Assembly (NCBI GenBank): GCA_021106665.1 | Contig: JAIOTR010000347.1 | Location: 1 to 6,358, forward strand | Reading direction: 5' to 3' | Length of the DNA stretch: 6,358 bases | Source of the DNA: Bacteroidales bacterium | GTDB lineage: Bacteria > Bacteroidota > Bacteroidia > Bacteroidales > JAADJA01 | Shown: positions 1-6,358 of the stretch, piece after piece | How positions within the stretch are numbered: position 1 is the stretch's first letter | How the letters are laid out: the number at the start of each line of letters is the position of its first letter | Translations under genes and position numbers: made by a program | Notes under the pieces: generated by a model | The model's database searches: none | What the model was told of the DNA's origin: nothing | What the model saw: the letters and a program-made list of their open reading frames with translations, nothing else

Positions 1-1880
1 GCCATTTCCCTCAGGTAATCCAGTACCTGAACATAATAATGACCGGTATCAATTGAACTTTCTTCCAAATGAGAGATGGTATCACTGATATTGTCCTTCA
101 GTTTTTTTGTTTTTTTGTTTATTTTTTCGACTTCCCTGCTTGTCTTTCTTAATTGTTTTAAGTCTTCCTGTGTAAGGCCAACAATGGTTGAGCTTAATAT
201 TTCAGAAATCCGGGTTAATCCCTGAACAATATTATTTGAGCATTTAGTAATGATTTTATCAACGGTAATAATTTCTTCGTATTCAGCTTCTTCCAATGTC
301 TCACTTTCTTCATATCTTCTTTTATGAAGAATGTGCGTTCTGTACACAAAGAACATAGCTAAACCAATGAGGATCAGGATTGCAACAAACCCACCATATT
401 TTATAACAATAGCAATTAAAAATGCAACTGTAAAAGCAGAAAATGCCGTAAAGAACCAGCCACCAATTACTGAAAACACACCGGTTATTCTGTATACAGC
501 GCTATCACGTCCCCATGCTTTATCACTTAATGAAGTACCCATAGCAACCATAAAAGTTACGTACGTAGTGGACAAAGGGAGCTTCAGGGAAGTAGCAAAA
601 GAGATCAGGATACTGGCTACCACAAGATTGACTGAAGCCCTGATCATATCGAAATATGGAGCTTCTGAGCCAAGGGCAGTTTGTTGCTTCTGATATTCAA
701 CCTGGTTAAATTGATTTTCAATTTTATTTTGAATGGCAACAGGTAATAGGTTTTGGAATGTTTTGGAAAAACTGTTTACTCTACGGACTAACGACCGTGC
801 AAATATTGAAGACCCGAACCTCTCATAACCTGCATCCTGCCTCGCCAGGTTAATTTCGGTTTTTGTAACAGACCGGGCTTTTTTAGAGGTCCATAAAGTT
901 ACTACCATGATTAATCCTGCCAACAATAAAAAGAAGGTAGGAGTTTTTACTTTACCGGTTAATGCAGTCATCAAAAAGGTGTCGGGTTCAGCTCCGGGAG
1001 CTGCCATAAATTCTTTGAAAGATTCATATCCGGCGAGAGGAACTCCGATAAAATTAACGAGGTCGTTGCCGGCAAAAGCCATAGCAAGAGCAAAAGTTCC
1101 AATCAGAACAATGAACTTTAGTATATTTAATTTTGTAAACCAGGAAAATAGCTGAAGTATCACTGTCCATGCAATAAAGCTGATACCTATTATTGCAATC
1201 GAATTATGCTTAATAATTTCTTTGGTTTCATCCGACATGAAAGATGCGTCTTTAGCTCCTTTAATCAATATAAAGTATGTTATTGCAGTAATAGCAATAC
1301 CTCCCCAGATAGCCCCGAAATATTTAAGATTTCTTTTATAGTTAAAAGAGAATAGTAAGCGGGCAATATATTGAACAACTGCCCCGACAATAAATGCAAT
1401 TACAACAGACAGTAATATTCCTAAAATTATAGCAAGAGCTTTCCCCGAATTGATATACTCATTAATTTCAAGGGCATTCGGATCAGTATAAATTTTCAGC
1501 ATAGATACGGCAACGGCGGCCCCGAGAAGTTCAAACACAATTGAAACAGTTGTGGAGGTGGGCATCCCGAATGTATTAAATGTATCTAAAAGGATAACAT
1601 CGGTGATCATCACTGCCAGAAAAATGATCATGATTTCTGAGAAATAAAAATGTTGCGGATGAAAAATGCTTTTCCTGGCCACTTCCATCATACCGGTCGA
1701 AAATGTAGCTCCTACAACAATTCCGAGCGCTGCGATAAACATAATAACTTTTAATGGCGCTACTTTTGAACCAATGGCAGAATTCAGGAAATTAACCGCA
1801 TCATTGCTGACTCCCACAATTAGATCTGAAACTGCCAGTCCGACGAGGACAATTACGAGGATAAGGTAAATTGTTTCCAT
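1..1880 (-). CDS. pit: PiT-family inorganic phosphate transporter with fused PhoU/DUF47-like C-terminal domain (3' end cut by window edge)
   Basis: Inner-membrane phosphate permease of the PHO4/PiT family; members are usually H+ (with metal-phosphate) or Na+ symporters, and the coupling ion cannot be read here. The frame is open from ATG at 1880 to the left edge, giving 626 complete codons. Both inverted halves carry the family signature: G-V-S-N-D-A-V-N-F at residues 23-31 with P-T-S-T-T at 107-111, and A-G-N-D-L-V-N-F at 270-277 with P-L-S-T-T at 435-439. About a dozen hydrophobic segments lie between residues 4 and 513, broken by a polar loop near 335-410. After an acidic linker (about 520-538) comes a charged, helical region resembling PhoU/DUF47, with H-Y-Y-V-Q-V and Y-L-R-E near 614-625. 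Comparison with the paralog at 4460-6358 suggests about 130 more residues and a full length near 755. The ATG begins directly with the first membrane helix and has no Shine-Dalgarno. The gene diverges from the porin at 2074, with a Pho-box-like array between. Family call is firm; phosphate as substrate is by family; the role of the tail is inferred. Confidence 0.93.
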   Translation of the reverse strand, partial: METIYLILVIVLVGLAVSDLIVGVSNDAVNFLNSAIGSKVAPLKVIMFIAALGIVVGATFSTGMMEVARKSIFHPQHFYFSEIMIIFLAVMITDVILLDTFNTFGMPTSTTVSIVFELLGAAVAVSMLKIYTDPNALEINEYINSGKALAIILGILLSVVIAFIVGAVVQYIARLLFSFNYKRNLKYFGAIWGGIAITAITYFILIKGAKDASFMSDETKEIIKHNSIAIIGISFIAWTVILQLFSWFTKLNILKFIVLIGTFALAMAFAGNDLVNFIGVPLAGYESFKEFMAAPGAEPDTFLMTALTGKVKTPTFFLLLAGLIMVVTLWTSKKARSVTKTEINLARQDAGYERFGSSIFARSLVRRVNSFSKTFQNLLPVAIQNKIENQFNQVEYQKQQTALGSEAPYFDMIRASVNLVVASILISFATSLKLPLSTTYVTFMVAMGTSLSDKAWGRDSAVYRITGVFSVIGGWFFTAFSAFTVAFLIAIVIKYGGFVAILILIGLAMFFVYRTHILHKRRYEESETLEEAEYEEIITVDKIITKCSNNIVQGLTRISEILSSTIVGLTQEDLKQLRKTSREVEKINKKTKKLKDNISDTISHLEESSIDTGHYYVQVLDYLREM

Positions 1881-1911
1881 CTACGTTGTTTAAGATAGTT
1901 TTTTGAAATTG

Positions 1912-1939
1912 CAATATTACTTATTACTGTTTAATGAAA
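1912..1939 (-). promoter_or_regulatory. Candidate promoter for the PiT gene at 1-1880
   Basis: Reading the minus strand, TAATATTG (plus positions 1912-1919) differs by one base from the Bacteroidota -7 consensus TAnnTTTG. A TTTC (plus 1936-1939) sits 16 bp further upstream as a weak -33 element, slightly closer than usual. This would start transcription roughly 25-30 nt before the ATG at 1880 and place the TTAA array immediately upstream of the -33 element, as expected for an activator site. The match is weak in AT-rich DNA, so this is only a candidate. Confidence 0.3.
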
Positions 1940-1949
1940 TGGATTAACA

Positions 1950-1990
1950 AATTTAAGTTAAGGTTAAGCTGATGTTAAGTTTTTGTTAAT
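1950..1990 (-). promoter_or_regulatory. Pho-box-like array: four TTAA-centred 8-bp direct repeats at 11-bp period
   Basis: On the minus strand four 8-mers follow each other with exact 3-bp spacers: ATTAACAA (plus 1983-1990), CTTAACAT (1972-1979), CTTAACCT (1961-1968) and CTTAAATT (1950-1957). The TTAA cores begin at 1986, 1975, 1964 and 1953, one helical turn apart. This is the architecture of Pho boxes, which are PhoB/PhoP/SphR direct repeats at 11 bp. The units fit the cyanobacterial form PyTTAAPyPy(T/A) and the Bacillus TTAACA form better than the E. coli CTGTCAT form. An extra GTTAAG at 1957-1962 overlaps the array out of phase, and another TTAA at 1931-1934 is again in phase. The array is 70 bp from the PiT start and 83 bp from the porin start, so it could serve both genes. 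The repeats are seen directly; the regulator is inferred. Confidence 0.6.
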
Positions 1991-2010
1991 AAAAATTGAA
2001 AATAACAAAG

Positions 2011-2040
2011 TGTTAAGCATTTAAAGGCTGTGTACTTTTA
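2011..2040 (+). promoter_or_regulatory. Candidate promoter for the porin-lipoprotein operon
   Basis: TACTTTTA at 2033-2040 matches the Bacteroidota -7 consensus TAnnTTTG except at the last base. A TGTT at 2011-2014 lies 18 bp upstream as a poor -33 element. It overlaps a further isolated GTTAAG (2012-2017) that is out of phase with the main array. The start would fall a few bases after 2040, leaving a leader of about 25-30 nt before the ATG at 2074. A second possible -7 (TACTTTCA, 2062-2069) is too close to the ATG to be preferred. Confidence 0.32.
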
Positions 2041-2073
2041 TTGCCAACAACTTCTTCAATTTACTTTCAAATT

Positions 2074-3081
2074 ATGAATAAAATCAAACAATTACTTCTG
2101 ATAGTATTTATTTTAGGCAGTTTGACTACATTTTCCCGGGACAAGGATTCGACTTTTTTTAAACTAAAAGGAAAAGCATATGGTAAAATATTCACTAATT
2201 TTCACAGCCAAATTAATTCCGGCGATAATGCAACGGCTTTTGAAATAAAGCGTGCGTATTTTGGTTACAAAAGCCAATTGAGCAAATATTTCGATGCGCA
2301 TATCAAATTGGATATTGGCAGCCCCGAAGACCTTTCTGATTTTTCGCTGATCAGAAGGTATGCATATTTTAAAAATGCATATGTTAGGTACAAAAGGAAA
2401 AAACTAAGCACTTACTTTGGAATAATCGACATTTTACATTTCAAAATGCAAGAAAAATATTGGGCACACCGTTACATTGATAAATCATTCAATGATCGAT
2501 ATAAATTTGGGTTTAAAGCTGACCTTGGTTTTCAAGTTATTTATGATTGGGACGAGTGGATATCAACCGATTTCACCTTAATGAATGGAGAAGGATATAC
2601 TAAGTTACAGGGCGACAATACCCTTAAGGCAGGTGCAGGAATCTCATTTTTCCCAATTAAAAATGTAGTTGCAAGGGTTTACTATGATTATTCTGAAAAA
2701 TCAATTATCCAACAATCTGTTGCAACATTCGTGGGATATAAAATCGAAAATAAAGTTATTGCTGGCCTGGAATACAATTTTCGATTCAATGAAAATTTTG
2801 TAGAAAACCATAATCGTCAGGGATATTCGATATATGTTTCTTACTATCCATTAAAAAAGATTCAAATTTTTGGAAGGTTTGATAAAGTATATTCTAAAAA
2901 ACTCGAAAATGAAACAAATCCATGGAATCTGGCAAAAGATGGAAGTGCTATCATTGCCGGTATTGAATATTCACCCATTAAATATATAAAAATTGCAATA
3001 GACTATCAGGATTGGTACCCACTTGCCAAAAACGAACCCAATCACCAATACATATTTTTAGATGTAGAGATTAAGTTTTGA
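2074..3081 (+). CDS. Outer-membrane porin, OprO/OprP (phosphate-selective porin) type
   Basis: A 335-residue predicted beta-barrel. Residues 1-20 form a signal peptide (Lys-rich start, then a hydrophobic run L-L-L-I-V-F-I-L-G), with cleavage probably near residues 20-22. The mature protein shows alternating aromatic and polar strands, an early A-F-E-I-K-R-A-Y-F-G-Y motif (55-65) typical of this porin group, a central stretch with W-A-H-R-Y-I (120-125) and A-D-L-G-F (149-153), and a final strand F-L-D-V-E-I-K-F ending in Phe, the usual barrel-assembly signal. It is rich in Lys and Arg, including a basic cluster at 105-110, consistent with an anion-preferring pore. The ATG at 2074 is chosen over a TTG at 2041 because it starts exactly at the signal peptide and the TTG falls at the end of a candidate promoter. 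No Shine-Dalgarno is present. The gene diverges from the PiT transporter and is followed after 16 bp by the lipoprotein gene. Visibly more AT-rich than the PiT genes. Phosphate as substrate is inferred from family and neighbours. Confidence 0.82.
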   Translation: MNKIKQLLLIVFILGSLTTFSRDKDSTFFKLKGKAYGKIFTNFHSQINSGDNATAFEIKRAYFGYKSQLSKYFDAHIKLDIGSPEDLSDFSLIRRYAYFKNAYVRYKRKKLSTYFGIIDILHFKMQEKYWAHRYIDKSFNDRYKFGFKADLGFQVIYDWDEWISTDFTLMNGEGYTKLQGDNTLKAGAGISFFPIKNVVARVYYDYSEKSIIQQSVATFVGYKIENKVIAGLEYNFRFNENFVENHNRQGYSIYVSYYPLKKIQIFGRFDKVYSKKLENETNPWNLAKDGSAIIAGIEYSPIKYIKIAIDYQDWYPLAKNEPNHQYIFLDVEIKF

Positions 3082-3097
3082 CAGAAAAATAATTGTA

Positions 3098-4450
3098 ATG
3101 AAAAATATATATATTTTAATTTTTGTACTTATACTAATAGGGATATTTGTAAACTCCTGCGACAGGAAAAGTGATTATGTTACAGAAAGCGGATATGATG
3201 TTATCAGTGATAATGGAGGAGGAACAGGAACGACCACATGGACCAAAGACAAGAATTACCTTTTGGATGGTTTTGTTTTTGTTAATGATGGGCAGGTGCT
3301 TACCATTGAAGCCGGCACTGTAATACGTTCAAAAACCGGTCAGGGTGAAAATGCAAGTGCATTGATTGTTTCCAGAGGTGGTAAAATAATTGCAGAGGGA
3401 AATTCTGTAAATCCAATCATTTTCACTTGTGAAGGAGATGATCTTGAAGGTTCAGTCCCAATTTTTTCAAAAGGATTATGGGGTGGGTTGATACTATTGG
3501 GAAGCGCTCCCTTGAACAATGAAAACAACGAAGCCCATATAGAAGGTATTCCTATTTCTGAACCGAGAGGCATTTATGGAGGAAACAATGAAGAAGATGA
3601 TTCAGGAATACTCAAATACATATCCATAAGGCATGGAGGAACAAACATTGGAAGTGGAAACGAAATAAATGGGTTAACCCTTGGAGGCGTTGGGAAATCT
3701 ACCTCAATTGAATATATTGAGGTTATTTCAAATTATGATGATGGAATCGAATTTTTTGGTGGTACCGTCAATTGTAAATATATTGTATCAGCTTTTAATG
3801 GAGATGATGCATTTGATTATGATCTGGGTTACCATGGTAATGGCCAATTCTGGCTGGCTATTGAAGATCCGTCTGAAGGCGATCTCCTTGTTGAGGGAAG
3901 CGGTGGCCAACAACCTGAATTGGGTCAGCCATACTCAATTCCGAAAATCTATAATGGGACTTATATTGGCCGTGGAAGTAACATAACAAACAGCATTATT
4001 AAGCTGGATAGATTTGCCGGTGGCTTTTTTGGCAATTCAATATTTTTAAATCAGCACAGTGGAATTTTTATTCAATACAAGGAAAACTATTTGAATTGTT
4101 TTGATCAATTCGAAGACGGAAATCTGCAATTAATGAATAATATTTTTTGGGATGTAGCTAGCAATATTGCATCGGATATTTTTAATGTGTATGCTGAATC
4201 TGGTGTTGATATTACCAGTCAGAACGAAGCCTTTAAAAACTATTTTAGTAGTGCCCAGAATACCATTTCAAATCCCGGAATTGAAATCACTTCAAATACC
4301 TATTATATACTCCCAACAGGAAATGTCAGCGATAATCTAACTGAATATCCTGATTCATGGTTCAAAGATGTTGAATACAAAGGCGCTTTTCTATATGATA
4401 ACTGGGCCCGTAACTGGACATTGCTCCATCAATCGGGTTGGATTGAATAA
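3098..4450 (+). CDS. Beta-helix-like lipoprotein of uncharacterised family
   Basis: A 450-residue predicted lipoprotein. A hydrophobic signal (residues 3-17) leads to a lipobox V-N-S-C with Cys21 as the acylated residue, followed by D-R-K-S-D and a Gly/Thr-rich linker (39-47). The body begins with a strand repeat of the form W-T-x-D-x-x-Y-x-L-x-G-x-V-F-V (48-62) and then L-T-I-E-A-G-T-V-I (68-76), A-L-I-V-S-R-G-G-K-I-I-A-E-G (88-101) and G-L-W-G-G-L-I-L-L-G (126-135). Two acidic turns, D-D-G-I-E-F-F-G-G (214-222) and D-D-A-F-D-Y-D-L-G-Y (236-245), are characteristic. The C-terminus has a Y-K-G-A-F motif (427-431) and paired Trp residues (435, 439). I recognise this as a widespread Bacteroidota/marine proteobacterial family, sometimes mislabelled as a transporter; it has no membrane segments beyond the signal. 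A right-handed beta-helix is likely but not proven, and no catalytic site is evident. It is probably cotranscribed with the porin, suggesting a surface or periplasmic role in phosphate (or phosphorus-compound) scavenging, which is inference. Confidence 0.8.
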   Translation: MKNIYILIFVLILIGIFVNSCDRKSDYVTESGYDVISDNGGGTGTTTWTKDKNYLLDGFVFVNDGQVLTIEAGTVIRSKTGQGENASALIVSRGGKIIAEGNSVNPIIFTCEGDDLEGSVPIFSKGLWGGLILLGSAPLNNENNEAHIEGIPISEPRGIYGGNNEEDDSGILKYISIRHGGTNIGSGNEINGLTLGGVGKSTSIEYIEVISNYDDGIEFFGGTVNCKYIVSAFNGDDAFDYDLGYHGNGQFWLAIEDPSEGDLLVEGSGGQQPELGQPYSIPKIYNGTYIGRGSNITNSIIKLDRFAGGFFGNSIFLNQHSGIFIQYKENYLNCFDQFEDGNLQLMNNIFWDVASNIASDIFNVYAESGVDITSQNEAFKNYFSSAQNTISNPGIEITSNTYYILPTGNVSDNLTEYPDSWFKDVEYKGAFLYDNWARNWTLLHQSGWIE

Positions 4451-4479
4451 ATGAACGGGTCAAAGTTCATCTGATTCAA
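4443..4479. terminator. Possible bidirectional terminator hairpin at convergent gene ends
   Basis: TTGAAT (4443-4448) can pair with ATTCAA (4474-4479), and ATGAAC (4451-4456) with GTTCAT (4465-4470). These two 6-bp stems stack across a small 2x3 internal loop and close an 8-nt loop. The structure covers the last codons of both convergent genes and the 9-bp gap between their stops. On the plus side it is followed by a pyrimidine-rich stretch rather than a clean T run, and on the minus side there is no T run, so the terminator call is tentative. Confidence 0.3.
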
Positions 4480-6358
4480 CCTCTTCTTCTCCATTGATAA
4501 AATTGATAAAATCTCTTTGCGACTTTAGCAGATTAACAATATTAAGTATGATGTTTTTATATTCCTCAAGGATATTAAAAACCAACATACTGTTTCGTGT
4601 ACCAATGGTATTTTCTTTAATCCTTTTTACCTGATTCTTACGGGTAATTTTTATTAGTTTCAGTGTTTCACGTTGTTCTTCAATTACATTATCCAAACCT
4701 GAGAAATCATGATTCTCCATTGCCGTATTTACCTTAGCTATTAAATCTTTAACCCTGTCTTGTATTTCTTTTAGTTCAATAAATTGATCCGGAAGTAAAA
4801 CTTTATGGGAATTGTCAAGATGTTTCATAGCGGGTTGAATAATAAAATAAGTGGAATGTGCAATTTCACGAAGGTATCCTACAACCTGCACATAATAATG
4901 ACCCGATTCAACAGCGCCTTCTTCAAGCTTGTTGATGGCTTTGCTGACATTGTCTTTTAATGCTTTTGTGTTAACATTAACCTTTTCAAACTCATAGAAA
5001 GTCATTTTTAGTTTCTTTAAGTCCTCATTTTCAAAATAGGTGATTGCATTATCCAATGACTGACTAATTTTATTCAGGGTCCTAAAAACACTTTTGGAGG
5101 CCTTAACAATAATTTTGCTACTGGTTAATGCTTCATCTGATATTTCATCACCGTCAAGTTCGCTTTCTTCAATTCTTTTCTTATGCATAAAATGTGTTCT
5201 GTAAATAACAAATGCCACCAATGCGACCATAATAAACACAGCAGGAAATCCAAAATAACTAAATAGCAATGCCATGACAAATGCTGATAGAAAAGCCGAT
5301 AATGCGGTAAAAAACCACCCACCAATAACAGAAATCACACCGGTAACCCTGTAAACCGCACTTTCAGAACCCCATGCCCTGTCGGAGAGTGAAGTTCCCA
5401 TGGCAACCATGAAGGTAACGTAAGTTGTAGAAAGAGGGAGTTTTAGAGATGTGGCAAAGGATATTAAAATACTTGCCACAACAAGGGTAACAGAAGCTCT
5501 GATCATATCGAAAGCAGGAGCATCTGCCCCAAGTTCCTTTTGCTTCAGTTTAAAAGGCGTCTGATCAAATTTTTTGTCAATCGCTTCTATAAATCCAGTA
5601 GGAATAATCGTATTAAAGAACTTTACAATATTGGTATTACTCCTGACAATAATCCTCGATACGGCAGATGAATCAAAGCGTTCATAACCTTCTTCCTGCC
5701 TGCCAAGGTCTAAAGATGTTTTAACAACAGATTTTGCTTTTTTTGAAGTCCATAATGTAACAACCATGATTGCACCGGCCAGTAAAAGAAAAACAAAAGG
5801 CGTTTCAACTTTTCCTGACAAAGAAGTCATTAGCAGTGTGTCAGCAGGAACACCCATTGACAAGTACTCAATAAAAGCATGGTATCCGGCAAGTGGAACA
5901 CCAATAAAATTAACAAGGTCGTTTCCGGCAAAGGCCATTGCCAGGGCAAAAGTGCCAACCAATACAATAAACTTTAATATGTCAAACTTCCTGATAAAAC
6001 TGAGCAATTGAAGAATAATAAACCAGGCAAGAAAGCTAAATATAATGATCCCGAAACTGTGAACTTTTACCCAATCCTTTAATATTAACCCATCAGGCAT
6101 TACATAATCTGCATATGCCGAACCTTTCAGGCCTTTAATCAATATAAAATAGGTTATGGCAGTGATGGCTATACCTCCCCAAATCGCTCCAAAATATTTT
6201 AATTTCTTTTCATAGTTAAATGTAAATAATACCCGGCTGATATATTGGATGATCGTTCCTGCTGAAAAAGCAATAACAACCGACAGGAGTATACCTGCAA
6301 TAATCAATAATGCTTTATCAGAATTGATATAGTCGTTTAGCTGGGCAATTTTCTCACC
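4460..6358 (-). CDS. pit: Second PiT-family inorganic phosphate transporter with fused PhoU/DUF47-like C-terminal domain (5' end cut by window edge)
   Basis: Paralog of the gene at 1-1880. The frame is open from the right edge (first full codon at 6358) to TGA at 4462-4460, giving 632 residues. A TTG at 6307 is an internal Leu, not a start. By alignment about 130 N-terminal residues, including the first N-D motif and the first P-x-S-T-T, lie outside. Visible (window residues): A-G-N-D-L-V-N-F near 144-151, P-L-S-T-T at 308-312, membrane segments to about 387, an acidic linker near 395-410, then a helical PhoU/DUF47-like domain (about 412-622) with H-Y-Y-V-Q-V-V-G-Y-L-R-E, ending in an acidic tail E-E-E-V-E-S-D-E-L. 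Three membrane blocks match the paralog at 24/24, 25/25 and 63/69 residues (residues 53-76, 135-159, 284-352 here). Loops such as residues 77-97 differ in both length and sequence. It converges on the lipoprotein gene. Its promoter is outside the window. A membrane phosphate symporter by family; whether it differs in affinity or ion coupling from its neighbour is unknown. Confidence 0.93.
   Translation of the reverse strand, partial: GEKIAQLNDYINSDKALLIIAGILLSVVIAFSAGTIIQYISRVLFTFNYEKKLKYFGAIWGGIAITAITYFILIKGLKGSAYADYVMPDGLILKDWVKVHSFGIIIFSFLAWFIILQLLSFIRKFDILKFIVLVGTFALAMAFAGNDLVNFIGVPLAGYHAFIEYLSMGVPADTLLMTSLSGKVETPFVFLLLAGAIMVVTLWTSKKAKSVVKTSLDLGRQEEGYERFDSSAVSRIIVRSNTNIVKFFNTIIPTGFIEAIDKKFDQTPFKLKQKELGADAPAFDMIRASVTLVVASILISFATSLKLPLSTTYVTFMVAMGTSLSDRAWGSESAVYRVTGVISVIGGWFFTALSAFLSAFVMALLFSYFGFPAVFIMVALVAFVIYRTHFMHKKRIEESELDGDEISDEALTSSKIIVKASKSVFRTLNKISQSLDNAITYFENEDLKKLKMTFYEFEKVNVNTKALKDNVSKAINKLEEGAVESGHYYVQVVGYLREIAHSTYFIIQPAMKHLDNSHKVLLPDQFIELKEIQDRVKDLIAKVNTAMENHDFSGLDNVIEEQRETLKLIKITRKNQVKRIKENTIGTRNSMLVFNILEEYKNIILNIVNLLKSQRDFINFINGEEEVESDEL

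Noticed and set aside
331..693. Plus-strand open frame of 120 codons
   Set aside because: It is antisense to the well-supported PiT membrane region, has no initiation context and no recognisable protein character.
907..1155. Plus-strand open frame of 82 codons, with a similar one at 5766-6011
   Set aside because: Both lie antisense to the same conserved second-half signature region of the two PiT paralogs. Their resemblance to each other follows from conservation of the sense proteins, not from a real antisense gene.
1666..1869. Plus-strand open frame of 67 codons
   Set aside because: Antisense to the first membrane helices of the PiT gene, whose sense reading carries the family signature.
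1944..1961. Inverted repeat TTAAC/GTTAA with an 8-bp spacer as a separate operator
   Set aside because: It is a by-product of the TTAA-rich array; the exact 11-bp direct-repeat phasing explains the region better.
2041..2073. TTG start 11 codons upstream for the porin
   Set aside because: It would place polar residues before the signal peptide and falls directly at the end of the candidate -7 element; the ATG at 2074 begins a normal signal peptide.
3340..3986. Open frames inside the lipoprotein gene (minus 3340-3573, plus 3681-3986)
   Set aside because: Shadows of the lipoprotein frame, which has a full lipobox and family motifs throughout; neither has plausible protein features.
5125..5325. 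Second minus-strand frame of 66 codons inside the second PiT gene
   Set aside because: Out-of-frame reading of a membrane segment; its hydrophobic look comes from the T-rich codons of the real frame.
6305..6307. TTG as start of the second PiT gene
   Set aside because: Alignment with the first PiT gene shows this is an internal Leu in a membrane helix, and the frame stays open to the window edge with homologous residues upstream.
1..6358. Recent duplication or gene conversion between the two PiT genes
   Set aside because: Even where the proteins are identical, the DNA differs at many third codon positions (for example around 1030-1130 versus 5883-5985), so the similarity reflects old duplication and selection rather than recent exchange.

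Overview
The window looks like chromosomal DNA from a member of the Bacteroidota. It is AT-rich, the gene starts lack Shine-Dalgarno sequences, and the proteins have the character of that phylum: PiT transporters with a long fused C-terminal helical domain, a Lys-rich OprO/OprP-like porin, and an SPII lipoprotein of a beta-helix-like family. I cannot place it below phylum from sequence alone. It reads as a phosphate-acquisition locus.

Layout. Positions 1-1880 (minus strand) hold a PiT-family inorganic phosphate transporter with a fused PhoU/DUF47-like tail; its C-terminus runs off the left edge. Positions 1881-2073 are a divergent intergenic region. It carries four 8-bp units centred on TTAA, spaced exactly 11 bp apart, which resembles a Pho box, with weak candidate promoters on either side. 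Positions 2074-3081 (plus) encode an outer-membrane porin. Positions 3098-4450 (plus) encode a beta-helix-like lipoprotein 16 bp downstream, probably in the same operon. Positions 4460-6358 (minus) hold a second, closely related PiT-PhoU-like transporter whose N-terminus runs off the right edge. It converges on the lipoprotein gene with only 9 bp between the stop codons and a possible hairpin over the junction.

How the genes fit together (inference). The porin would admit phosphate or another anion through the outer membrane. The lipoprotein may be a surface or periplasmic accessory. The two PiT carriers would move phosphate across the inner membrane, and their fused cytoplasmic tails could gate or report on transport. 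The 11-bp-phased TTAA array lies between the first transporter and the porin operon, so both could answer to a PhoB/PhoP-type phosphate-starvation regulator. The two transporters are ancient paralogs: membrane blocks are nearly identical in protein, while loops, tails and synonymous sites have diverged.

No RNA genes, CRISPR arrays, insertion sequences or attachment sites were seen. The most interesting items are the Pho-box-like array, the paired PiT-PhoU-like paralogs around an opposite-strand cassette, and the uncharacterised lipoprotein in this setting. I saw no clear sign of a wholly new system.
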